Of a DNA stretch of 64,000 nt, positions 50,801 to 61,000 are shown piece by piece. Source of the stretch: Bugula neritina (taxonomy: Eukaryota; Bryozoa; Gymnolaemata; Cheilostomatida; Bugulidae); contig OZ037766.1 of NCBI GenBank assembly GCA_964035545.1, forward strand, positions 31,627,773-31,691,772, read 5' to 3'. The translations under genes and the position numbers were made by a program. The notes beneath the pieces were generated by a model. It did no database searches, was not told where the DNA came from, and saw only the letters and a program-made list of their open reading frames with translations. Numbering within the stretch: position 1 is the first letter of the stretch; each line of letters opens with the position of its first letter.

Positions 50801-51388
50801 ACACCTCCAGTCTTTGGCTTGGCTTTGCACTTGCTAATATTATTTGCACCTACTCCATTTCTGCAGCCCTCGTAAGCTAAGGGTGTAAAAAGTTATTAGT
50901 TTGTGAACTTCCTGTCCATTTGGTGATGCATGATGTGAGCAATATAACTGCATGAGCTTGCCGTGTTTATACTGTTGCCATGGTGACGTGATGTAGCTGT
51001 AACAGACTGTGTGATTGGTTAACAGGCAGCCAAGTCATGGAGGAAGGAGAGGGCCAGTGATGAGGAGAAACTCCCACTGCATGTAGCTGTTGAAGATGAC
51101 ATAGACATGCCCAGTGCCCCTGCCCCCTCCCCCTGGGAGGGACACAGTCAGCTGGCTAAGCGAGCCACCTTGGGAGACGACAGCCACTCCTTGTTGTCAG
51201 CAGACAGCGACAGCGCGCGTCCCCCCAGCTACAACTATGTAATGAAGAAGAGCGAGCCGGTCAGCTCTAAAGACTCTTCAGCCGCTTCTACGTCTGCGGC
51301 TGTTCAACCTTTGGGGTCAAGGTCGGCTTCTCGGGACGCCCTCACTCAGCCTCCTTCTCAAAAGTCGTACATAGAGACTACATGCTAG
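35892..51388 (+). CDS. VEGFR/PDGFR-like receptor tyrosine kinase with seven Ig domains (copy A), about 1394 aa
   Basis: Exons: 35892-35922, 36537-36751, 37013-37181, 37266-37420, 37696-37828, 38465-38637, 39034-39377, 40312-40457, 40731-40959, 41439-41599, 42363-42555, 42659-42777, 43467-43647, 43976-44082, 44189-44313, 44530-44604, 45028-45253, 45361-45480, 45589-45741, 46076-46191, 46436-46558, 46923-47134, 47438-47546, 47685-47891, 51026-51388. The signal peptide ([15 protein letters not shown]) is split by intron 1. Seven Ig domains follow, mostly two exons each; Ig4 has no cysteine pair, as in VEGFR and KIT. TM about 796-818. The kinase has GQGAFGRV (897), [15 protein letters not shown], a short insert of about 40 residues with [16 protein letters not shown] (1060), DFGLAKD (1080) and WMALES. 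The ILIHIG and LLGACT blocks and the insert place it with split-kinase VEGFR/PDGFR receptors. The Ser-rich tail carries a PPSY motif. Exon 1 and the 25-residue exon 44530-44604 are the least certain parts. Confidence 0.92.
36156..36193. repeat. perfect 14-bp inverted repeat in intron 1 of receptor A
   Basis: AAGGGAAGGAGTAG (36156-36169) and its exact complement CTACTCCTTCCCTT (36180-36193) are separated by 10 bases. A G-rich strand (AGGGTAGGG, GGGGAAGGG) precedes it. It could be a structured RNA or the relic of a foldback element. Confidence 0.8.
38024..38365. mobile_element. piggyBac-type MITE in intron 5 of receptor A
   Basis: 342 bp with long terminal inverted repeats of about 70 bp. The left end reads CCTAGGGCCACACTGTGCGT and the right end is its exact complement; the next 50 bp match with a few differences (AGCAAAGGTGTCCACTGT on both sides). 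TTAA precedes the left end and ATAA follows the right, consistent with a TTAA target site with one mutated copy. CCT after TTAA is typical of piggyBac ends. No transposase is present. Confidence 0.82.
41591..42336. repeat. 31-bp minisatellite built on the exon 10 splice donor of receptor A
   Basis: About 24 units of CAGGTGTGTATTATAGTACA then GGATATAGTGT. The first unit overlaps the end of exon 10: the true junction is TTTCAG|GTGTGT at 41599/41600, and every unit repeats CAG|GTGTGT. Variants (GG/GT in the second half, TTTC/GCGTC before CAG) are interspersed, which points to local shuffling. Single copies of the unit reappear in receptor copies B (57141-57182) and C (63772-63815). Confidence 0.96.
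43005..43331. repeat. 20-bp minisatellite in intron 12 of receptor A
   Basis: About 15 units close to AGTTGACAGTTCTTGACATA, with the first few more degenerate. The minus-strand frames rich in CQELST that cross it are artefacts. Confidence 0.93.
43610..43710. repeat. tandem duplication of the exon 13 end and its donor
   Basis: The last bases of exon 13 (ACAGTGGTGCTTGGTAGAAA then TAATCATAG|GTAAGT) are followed at once by a second copy ending TAGTCATAG|GTACGT, then a partial third copy. The first donor (43647/43648) keeps the Ig7 frame. Confidence 0.9.
45823..46070. repeat. degenerate tandem repeat in intron 19, up to the exon 20 acceptor
   Basis: It begins as ACTATACTACACTA words and changes into units of about 17 bp, CTGTAAGTACTATG, each with a GTAAGT donor-like word. 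It ends at the acceptor CTCAG (46071-46075). Confidence 0.85.
46606..46922. repeat. minisatellite (about 50-60 bp) containing the exon 22 acceptor
   Basis: Six units, each with TAGACTGATTGCTGCCCTTT, then TATGTAG, then GGTCCACTACTCTACTCTAC. The final TATGTAG is the true acceptor, and exon 22 opens with GGTCCACTAC, so each unit duplicates the junction and the first ten exonic bases. Confidence 0.95.
47155..47437. repeat. 17-bp minisatellite ending in the exon 23 acceptor
   Basis: About 16 units of TGTTATGTAGTGTACTG. The last TGTTATGTAG is the acceptor of exon 23, which begins ATATCAAGACG at 47438. Confidence 0.95.
50115..50273 (+). other. possible alternative terminal exon of receptor A
   Basis: Within the 3.1-kb intron 24, an acceptor-like tgtatag precedes a GC-richer block. 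It is open for 52 codons in the phase left by exon 24 and ends in tga ([20 protein letters not shown] at its start). Use would replace the normal 120-residue tail, removing the PPSY motif. It could equally be chance. The rest of intron 24 holds no other supported exon. Confidence 0.25.
50630..50822. repeat. 21-bp minisatellite in intron 24 of receptor A
   Basis: About nine units of CTTCACACCTCTAGTCTTTG plus G. Because 21 is a multiple of three, frames stay open on both strands (FGFTPLV on +, GVKPKTR on -). It has no splice sites or start context of its own. Confidence 0.93.
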
Positions 51389-52573
51389 ACAAACCAGTTT
51401 ACCCTTGACCTTTAGCTCGTCTACTTAACCATTATAGAGTTGTCCTCTCACTGGCTTCAATCATGTAATATATTAACACAGTGTAAATATAACAGGAATT
51501 CTAACTGCTTTTATAGAATATTTTATAATACACTTCCATGTCACCCAGACGCTTGCAGAATACAGGGTGGAGTGAGCTGGTGATTATTAGTCCTGATATA
51601 CTATTGGCTTTGTTGTTAGTTATATATTTATACTTTGTTGTATCATTGTGACTTTACCTTTACCTCTGTACATATCACAATGATTACCTTTGGACTCACC
51701 ATTCTCGTGTTCTAAATTATAGGTGTTTTATATCATTATGATTATTTTTTATAAATTGGAACTGAGTTATTGTGATTAAATAGAGATAGGTTTCTTTATA
51801 TTTTAGCTTGACAGTCATTAACAGATATAACTTTGCTTCAGTTTCATGACATCAATTATCATAGGAGTAGATATTTTAACAATAATTTATATTATCAACT
51901 TTTTAATTAACTGCTCAACTATCTAGCAATACTGCATAAAATACACACTTTAACTAACAATATGATACTGTTAAGTATGCAGCCCTGTTACAAATTTGTA
52001 TTGTTGGAGTTTTCATCAACACATTATAAAGAATTTCTCCAAACTTCCTGTTTTATTAGTCTTGGTATTCTGTTACTGCACAACGCTACTTCTATCACTT
52101 ACAACATTGTAGAGGTATTGCAGTAGCACAGTCACAAAGGCAAAGCGTTTTCCTCAAACATGGCTGTTAAATTTTGTAAAATGCCGTTCACAACTTTTAA
52201 CATATTTTATTCAAAAACAAATTTTACACTAAATGGCTTTTATTTACAGAATTAAAAGTTGAGTTTGGATTCAAATTAAGCAAAAATATTTTATTTCCCA
52301 ATTACAGTCAACCTCTAAACTTAATCAGTATTACAGTCAAAGTTTTAAACCCAACACCTGAAACTACCAGCATCGCATTTACTCATTCAGTCTATCCCAA
52401 TGTACTAGTTTCAGTTTTACAACACACTTTGCAAAAGTGCAATCCCTACTCACTACAGTTTCTCTTCATCAAGTCTAGAGCATGTCTAAGTGATAAAACT
52501 TCATATACTAACATCTGGAAAGATAATCCCTACTAAACAGACAACTCCTCGCTGTTGTCTTCCTTACTTGAAT
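51389..52573. other. intergenic region between receptor copies A and B
   Basis: About 1.2 kb holding the 3' UTR of A and the presumed promoter of B. No exon and no clear polyadenylation hexamer close to the stop was found. Confidence 0.5.
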
Positions 52574-55500
52574 ATGAAAGGGCTTTATCTCTGCCCAGGT
52601 AAGTTCTGTTAATATTCTATATATATTTCCAATAAATATTATAAATATACATAATAGAAGTTATTTAGCTGCTAGCTGTTCAAATGTTTTCCTAAAGATA
52701 TAACATGTCTTGTAAAAGTTTTATTCTTCAGATGCAGGCTGAATATGAAGCTCTTCTGATGGCAGAAAAGTTTGACATTTAATTTAAAAACATTTGCTTT
52801 AATTGAAAGTAAATTCCTGAAAGAAATTATTTGTCAAGCAATAACATACTACCATTTTGTTCAACTGTGCATTTTGTTTCTGTCTACTTTGTATCTAAAC
52901 TAAATATCTAATTAGTAACTATATTGCAACTAACCACCTATATATATATATATATTACGTAAAATTCATATACCTGCGTTCAAGGCTGAGTTGAAATAAT
53001 TAGTCAAATGCTTGCATTATGCTGTATTATATTGAACTTATTGTCTCTTGGTTTGAGTTGTGATAGTCTATTGTATTTGTAGTTGTCTTCTCCATACTGG
53101 TATGTCTAGTTGTGTGTGTAAGTACACAGAGTACTATATCATTAGTACAAGTATCACCCCCTACTGGTAACTCTTACACTCCTGTACCAGTGACCAACAC
53201 AGTCAATCAATATGACATACCAGCAGGATCGAATCTCACTGTAGCTTGTGGAGAATCAGAAACTAGCCTTAGGTACCCGACTAATCAATTCGCTCAGGTA
53301 GGACCTCCTCGTAAAATCATAACTCTGCATAACTTGGGAGTTGCTCTTTCTTTCTCATTCTGTACTTATATTGTGGTGAAGAGAGATAACTCTGTATATA
53401 TTTGCGTCAATTTGTTACACTATATGCATGGAATTTTAAAGTAATAAATAACATTTCTATTTAAATATCTGATATCTGATTCCATTTATAAGATTATATA
53501 TAAAATTTAGTTAGTTATAAAAATATTATGTACTTTAACATTCCATTGGGTTTATAAAGGATAATACAATACATGAGATAACATAATATGATAGTGGAAA
53601 ACATAATGCTAGCCTCTGGTCCTTACAGTTTGATAGATTTGGGTTGGGGACCAGAGTGAGAGTCTCGACAGTAAGTACTGGAGACCAATGGACATTCGAC
53701 TCTCTCAAGTACTATGATACTGGTGTGATAGAGTGTTACAACACTGCAGATAGTAACAATGCTAGTCTCACCTCTTCTGTCTATATCTTTGTTTATGGTA
53801 TGTATACTCACAGGTCTTGATATTCTATAGTGCTTAACTGTTATGTATGGTAATAGACGGTCTATTGGTGATGTTTTATAGACCCAAATGAACCTCTCCA
53901 CGTACCGTTGAGCACATCTGGAAGTACTGGACCTATCAGTGTAACTGTGAAGAGAACTGAGTATGTACCATGCCTTCCCACTCACTCCAGCATCACTTTT
54001 ACTCTTTCTCTGCCTAGTGGCACTGTTTTACCAACTGTAAGTACTTTATTTACTTACATCCAATTGATGTGTCTTCAGAATAATAAACCTATGTTATTTC
54101 TTAAGCTACTAACTTGGTTTGGATACTTATGCTAAACATAAGTAGTACTTTAAAAAACTTGCTAGATATCAAATATAGATATGAACTAAATTAAGTGATT
54201 GGTATTTATAAAAAATGATGATGATTTGCTCTAATTTAACCTTGAACTTTCTGTTTGACAGATGGCAACTCTCAATAATACTCAAGGGTTCAAGTTGCTG
54301 CGTAGTCCCCCTCCCTTACCCCTGTACACTTGCAGTTTCACTTATGCCACCACTGGTCGCACCGACATTGTCACTGTACATGTTGCTATTGCAGGTACGT
54401 TGTGTTACTTACTCACTTGGTTACTTTAAATTCTTAAACCTGGCTCTGTCAGTATCTTGTAACATTAGATGTGAATATTTTGATGGTTATACATACATGT
54501 GCTTTCCGCCAACACCAACGGCTTGCTTAGCTTCCAACTTTCACCCTTCAGTAACTATAGATATTGAGGCGATTATGCCTGGTGCTTTGCAAACATATGG
54601 CGCACAGGCTAATTTCAATGTTTAGTCCACTAGAAACTCTGCAAATGTTAACAACTCCCGTTTTAGAACTAATGTTGACAGAAAGTGTGTAGAAGGCAGT
54701 ATAAAAAAATATAATTATGTGTTACTGCAGCGGGTCTGAGTCATAGAAACAGGTCAAAGTTCAATTGCTGTCACTTTGATGCAGTCTACCTGCTTATCTC
54801 AATCTCAGACTAATGAGTCTAGCAAAAAGCACCAGATTGAACAGCTCACACACAGAGAGGTAGAGAAAGTAGGCTGCCTAGGAAAACTGACATCGAGTTA
54901 CTAAACTTGTCGCACTCACTTACAAATATTCACTCCCTCAAAACATACCTGACTGAAATAAATTCTTTAAGTTGACTTGAAACGGAAATTGTTGAGATTA
55001 TTTTTATAAGCTGTATGATGTTAACAACAAGAAGTTGTCTTTCCTCTAACCTGTCGAAGCCAGAAATCTTGAATTATAGCCTTGATTCTGATACTCATGT
55101 ATGACGGGTTGCGTTACAGTCCCCCCTCAAATCATGGTGAGTTATGTGTACGAGTCAGAGACTGTATCAGTGATGAGTAATCCCCACACGGCCTTCTTTC
55201 AACTCTCCAAGGAGGTGGAGCTAGATTGTACTGTCACAGAAGGGTTTCCCGGCCCTCAACTGTCCTGGATATGGCAGCCATGTGACAACGCAAAACCTGA
55301 CTGCATAGTTGATGAGGCAGTGTGGCAGACCCTTCCCACCACACTCAGGTAGGTTTTGTAACGCACATTCTCATTGGATAATGCATTTGGTGGGAAAAGT
55401 GTTACTAGCCTGCAATTGTTCAGTAGGATGTAGGGGTTTTACAATAACAGAGACCTGAGGTGTTTCCTAAGGAACGCAAACACCAACTACACCTGGCAGA

Positions 55501-55599
55501 CTGGCATTAACAAAGGCAGATAACTCCTAATGACTTATTGAACTGGAGGTATACTTTGCAGTGCTTGCAGTTGTAGTCCACTGCAGCTATTATGGTAGT

Positions 55600-55761
55600 T
55601 AAGTACTTAAGTGAGTAAGTAAGTAACTAACTAGGTAAGTAACTAGGTAAGTAACTAGGTAAGTAAGTACGTAAATAAGTGAGTAAATAAGTGAGTAAAT
55701 AAGTGAGTAAATAAGTAAGTGAGTAAGTAAGTAAGTAAGTAAGTGAGTAAGAAAGTAAGTG

Positions 55762-55801
<40 letters not shown>

Positions 55802-56215
55802 GTAAGTAAGAAAGTAAGTAAGTGAGTAAGTAAGTAAGTAAGTAAGTAGTAAGTAAGAAAGTAAGTAATTGAGTAAGTAAGTAAGTAGTAAGTAAGAACG
55901 TAAGTAAGTGAGTAAGTAAGTGAGTAAGTAAGTAAGTAAGTAAGTGAGAGAGAGAGTAAGTAAGTGAGTAAGTAAGTGAGTAAGAAAGTAAGTAAGTAAG
56001 TGAGCAAGTAAGTAAGTAAGTAAGTAAGAAAGTAAGTAAGTGAGTAAGTAAGTGAGTAAGTAAGTGAGTAAGTAAGTAAGTAAGTAACTAGGTAAGTAAG
56101 TACGTAAATGAGTGCGTAAGTAAGTGAGTAAGTGAGTAAGTGAGTAAGTATGTAGGTAAGTAAGTAAGTAAGTGAGTAAGTAAATAAGTAAGTATGTAAG
56201 TATGTAGGTAATGCA
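55600..56215. repeat. (GTAA/GTGA)n tetranucleotide tract
   Basis: About 600 bp of AAGTAAGTGAGTAAGTAAGT and variants in the copy B intron between exons 9 and 10 equivalents. The copy A intron has no counterpart, so the tract arose after duplication. The minus-strand frames of LLTYLLTY are artefacts. Confidence 0.97.
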
Positions 56216-56639
56216 ATACTCCATACTTATCTTCTGTATTCCGTCCAATGGCATTGAAACTCTAATTAGAGTGACTCATCAGTGAGTGATTTGAATATGT
56301 CTAGTATAGTTGGCGTTAGACTCGGGATACATAACAAACCTCATTGAAGGTCTATAACGCACTCTGCAGGTAGAATTCTGAAGAGTTTAGTTATGTTTTG
56401 CTATGTTTTTAGTAAAATTATCTTGTTAAAAGTTAGAATTATGCTAATATACTAATTGTGTTGCAGCCCTTCAACTACTACTTTGGACAACTCCCCGTAC
56501 TTTACTAGCTCGAGTTCTAGTAGCCAGAGTCTCCTTATAAAAACTGGGAGGTCGGGCTGGTACCAATGTCTAGCTGAGAATGGAATTGACTCCCCTGCTG
56601 TGTACAGGATATTTACTGTAGTTTCAGGTGTGTATTGTA

Positions 56640-57140
56640 GTAACTTGTGGGTTGAATGAAACTCAAGTGCTGAACATATCTCTTTGTAAGAGAGAACAAG
56701 ATGGATGGTATTCTTCAGTAGTAGCAATCTTTATTGTAGCGTAATAGAGTGGTCTTTAACAGGCGAGCTCCAGTGGTAGGCTGAATTTACACTGGAAACT
56801 CGCCTGCTTTTATACAAACAGAACAAAGAACACACACAAAAGATCCTTTGTTGTCCGAAAATGGGGAATTCCGAACTTCGGAAGGCCCGAGACTTGGACA
56901 ACAAATTTCCAGTATCAGTATTGTTACAACACTATAAAATGGTAAAAAGTATATAACTCCGGAATGCCTATTTCATGAAAATTACATTACACTGAAAGCT
57001 TCAACAACAATCACAATACTTAGGCATTAGAAAGCTACCTCAACTTAGCTACAATTACAGCATTCAAAACAATACGCAATAAGTAATTATAATACTGATG
57101 CAGCAGTTACTTCAGAACAAACAGAGGATGAAAATCCTTT
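56640..57140. other. insert of unknown origin in copy B
   Basis: About 500 bp, absent from copy A, sits between the exon 10 equivalent and a lone 31-bp minisatellite unit. It contains two imperfect stems: ACAGGCGAGCTCCAGTGG against CACTGGAAACTCGCCTG (56759-56808), and TTGTTGTCC against GGACAACAA (about 56848-56905). It resembles a transposon fragment, but no coding sequence or clean target duplication was found. Confidence 0.5.
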
Positions 57141-57285
57141 ACAGTATTATAGTACAGGATATAGTGTCAGGTGTGTATTATAATAGCTACTCAATTTTCT
57201 ACAGGAATGACAACTCCTACATATTGGTTGTTATTTTAAAAGACGTGTAACTCTAAAACCAGTGATGTCATGCTAACTGTACAAG

Positions 57286-58055
57286 GTAATAATTTTATGG
57301 GGACTCAATTGTCCAAGTATTTACACAACTTACTGTATAGCTGTTACTAATATGGCTATGCCTTAGCGATTTACTATAAAAAGTATTATATGCATATAAC
57401 TTATGGTAATTACCTTGTAGATTGTTGATGACTCCTTTTAAAGCTGGGTCTTACAGAGAAGTGACTTCAGAGAGCTGTTGGGTGTAGCAAGAGACTTCTT
57501 GTCGGTTAGGTCCACGTCAGCTTGCTCAGGATAGGTTGCTGCATTTACAAGGGTGGCTGCATCTCCATTAAGGGTAGGGCCACGTACATTAAGGGTAGGG
57601 CCACGTACATTAAGGGTAGGGCCACGTAGCTGCAGAGATTAGGATGCTTGCCTGTCAGAGCTGACTTCAAAGCGAAAGTGTAATTGCAATTATAATGAAA
57701 TTAGTAAAGGGAGACAACTTGGCTATTTTTATAATATTAATTATCTCTATAGTCTGCATACCAATAGAAAGTTAATTTATATGTGGAAGAGCTGAGGGTC
57801 AGAAGATGAGAATGTGGAATAAATCCAAAATCCACTACGACAATGTTATAGGGATACAATTATGCTGCGAAAGTAATTATGTTGTGGTTTTCAAAAAACT
57901 ATTTAACTGTTTATCAAGTGTGTCAGCTAGCTTTGAAATTTGATAGAATAAAGTGTAGTGACAGTAAAAAAAAGTTGGTAGTAATTTATTGCAGTACTTA
58001 GCTATACAACACAACAACAGAAATAATCACAGAGCAGAAAGTCAACTGACTAAAG
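57286..58055. other. intergenic region between copies B and C
   Basis: No exon seen. Three copies of a 21-bp unit (CATTAAGGGTAGGGCCACGT) lie at about 57566-57629. The stretch before 58056 should hold the promoter of copy C. Confidence 0.5.
57566..57629. repeat. 21-bp tandem repeat, three copies
   Basis: Units of ATTAAGGGTAGGGCCACGTA plus C, nearly perfect, between receptor copies B and C. Confidence 0.9.
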
Positions 58056-61000
58056 ATGAAGGTGCTTCATCTCTGCACTGGTAAGTTTCGTTAACTTATA
58101 GAAATAATATGAATAAATGGAAGGATAAAGCTCAAATATACATGTTTTAGTTAGTTTAGTAGTTTGGTAAGCTATATTGACTGAGCTTTGCTTGCTGATG
58201 ACTAAAGTTACAGAGGGTTTCCTACTAACATATACTGTTTCCCCAACACTTGTTATACTGAGATTTTTCTTCTGAATTTGTCTAAAAGTTGTTATCATTT
58301 TAGCACCAACTGAGTGGAACAACTTCTGCTTCAATTTATGGCGCTTACTTTAACTGTAACTGCAACTGTATAGCCGTACTTGCAACCATAACCATACTGT
58401 TTTAACCACTGAACTGAAACTATAAGGGTTATAGTATAATGGTTTTAACCAATTTTAGGTAAAAAGGGCACAGGTAATAATCATAATGGCGCAAATGAAA
58501 AAGTAGGTAAAATGGTATACTGATGTTAAATTTTTCCAAACCCCAAATTCAAATGCCCCACTTAAAACCCAAACTCTTCATCTAAGTCCTACTATTGAAA
58601 AAGTACCATTTTTACTTATTTTGCCATTTTTACTGGACACAGTATTAACCATTGCAAGATAATGGTGGCCAGAGCATAACCAATAAGTGTAACATAAAAG
58701 CAACTTAGACTGAAATTTCATAATTAATGTCTTTATAATGCTAAACGAAGTAGCCATATACTTGCAATTAGTCCATTTATTAGATACATGTGTGACTTGA
58801 TCAATAGTAATAGTGGGAGGAGTGAGGGAGGAAGTCAAGTTGGGTGACCACAAGTTGGTTTCAAGATATTATATTATAGCCACCTTTTCAAATAGCCCAG
58901 TCTGCTTAATGGGCATGCGTTGAGGGGCAGTGGCAGTGCCAAATCTTCTACCTAATTGCTGGTTTTGTTGTGATTAACTCGACCAACAACAGGAATTGAA
59001 GTGCCAAGTGCTTAAACATGCTTTTAGTTTGACCATGTGTTAGAAACTGTTACTAAAATTTTTTTTAACCAAAGAATGTCATTTAAAGATGAGTTGAAGC
59101 ATAAAGCAGAGCTCTGGTTGTGTGGGTAAACTACAATGACTCATCTGCTACTTTAGGAGTCTGATTTGAGCCATCTTCAAGCATTTTAAATTTAAAGCAA
59201 GCGCAACCAGTGAAATTTAGTAAATACTATAATTTGTAACACTAGCAAATAGCGAGTAGCACCTAGCAATCAACAATTAGCAATTGGCAATTGGCAACTG
59301 GCAATTAACAGTTAGCTAGCAAATCGAACCGCTTTCCTAGACATATTCATCTTTATTCAGAGCAAAACACTAGAAATCATTTGTGTTGCTGTTACCCAGT
59401 TACCTAGCTGTGTATTTTAATATAACTAATAATAATATAATTATCCAGTATCGCCTATTACAAGAGAAAGTTCTAGTTAGAGCAAAGGTGGTGCAAAAAG
59501 TGACCAGTGTCAAACAGGTCCTATTATGCTGCCAGCCATTCGGTTTCTTGAATTAGGCTTGTTTATCTACGTTTTCTTATATTCATTTTAAAGCAAAGAA
59601 AATGCAGAGTTGAAAAATAAAAACAGTGCGTGATGCCAAGACCCTATGGCCTAATGCAAACATCACATAACTTCTTGTCATATGACTGGCTACAAAGGTT
59701 TATGGAAATACTATTGGTTTACATCCAAAACTTATATATATATAGTGGGTTTAGAAATGCTACAATGTACTTCATTTAAAGCTGCACTCAATAACTCATA
59801 ACAATCACCCAACTTACTTATCAATTAATCAATCTATTAATAGATATTTGAAAAGCTATAATTTCAACAAAATTCAGAAACTGTCATTAAATCCTTTGCC
59901 AAAGTTATTCAAACAACCAGACTTGACGGTTGAATAACCTAAGTGTGCTGGAAATAATATTTATTCTGAGTTTAGAGGTGCTGTTATAAACACTTCACAT
60001 GATGTTAGGAATACCATTCTCTAAAATAACACCATAAATCACACCTGGCTAGCTGTTGGTACTAACTGTATATAGCTATAGGTAAATGTCTATAAAATGT
60101 CTAAATAAATTGCTTGAACTAAATGAAGTACCAGCTAAGCTTTCTATAGAAAGGTATGCTAAATACTTTAGCTATTTGAAGCTTTTACTTACAGTAATTT
60201 AACTTCACTAAATAAAATACTAACTATGAGAATTTTACAACATAAATAGAAGTTTTTCAATCATATTTGATGCATTTCAGCTGGTTTTTGAGAAATAGGC
60301 TGGGAAATTGTCGTACACTACGATTAGTGATAATTGCTTCACATTAATTGAGATGCTTTTCTATTGGCTACTCTCTATATAAGAAATTGTAATAATTACT
60401 ACTCTTATGTTGATTGGTTGTAGTTCATGTAATCCTCACTCTGATTGGCTGTCACGAAGCTGTGAGAATAGTGAGGATAAAACTACCCTCCATGAAGTCA
60501 CAATCTACTAATATAACCACATCCTGGGATCTACCAGTTGGGTCTACAATAACAGTGGAGTGTGAGAAATCTTCACAGACCTTGACCTACGAGACTCACC
60601 GGTGGGCTGAGGTAGCAACCAATCACACCATCTAACTTCATGCAAATTTGATTTTAAGCCCTTTTGTTAATTGGCAAGCTCTAACTCACACGGGTTCTTT
60701 CATATTGGATAACGAATGTGTAATATACATTTTTATCAACACAGCTCTTTGGAATATAAATAAAAGAAAATAGTGCATTCAGTTTTTTTTGTTATGGCTC
60801 AGTTTTTCTTGACTTAAAAATGTTGACTAATAAAAAACTAGCTTCTTTGTGATGAACAAAAAAAGCAAAATATAGATAGTAAATGAAGTTGCCCCCTTTT
60901 GAATGATGTTAATTCAGGACTAAACCCCCAAAGCTATTGTAGCTCATAAAAAGGCAGTATTTTTGCAAATAAAGGAATTATTCTATAAGCAGCAATAGTA

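Larger units (their letters stand above)
52574..57285 (+). pseudogene. truncated tandem duplicate of the receptor gene (copy B), Ig1-Ig2-Ig5 only
   Basis: Exons matching copy A: 52574-52598 (MKGLYLCP, signal peptide), 53083-53297, 53629-53797, 53882-54036, 54262-54394, 55120-55348, 56467-56627. Exon lengths equal those of A (215, 169, 155, 133, 229, 161) and only scattered residues differ, for example LSWIWQPCDNAKP versus [13 protein letters not shown]. The three exons for Ig3 and Ig4 are gone, but their loss is phase-neutral (1 to 1). The exon 11 equivalent is absent. The exon 12 equivalent (57205-57285) is 38 bp shorter, which breaks the frame. There is no Ig7, TM or kinase. Read-through of the last good donor meets tga at 56657-56659, giving a secreted protein of about 372 residues, so it may be an expressed decoy rather than a dead gene. 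Confidence 0.8.

Noticed and set aside
50617-50875. Repeat peptides FGFTPLV (+) and GVKPKTR (-)
   Set aside because: The 21-bp unit is divisible by three, which keeps frames open by chance; no splice sites or signal sequence supports a gene.
55627-56254. Minus-strand frames of up to 199 codons, LLTYLLTY
   Set aside because: Translation of a tetranucleotide repeat; no start context or homology.
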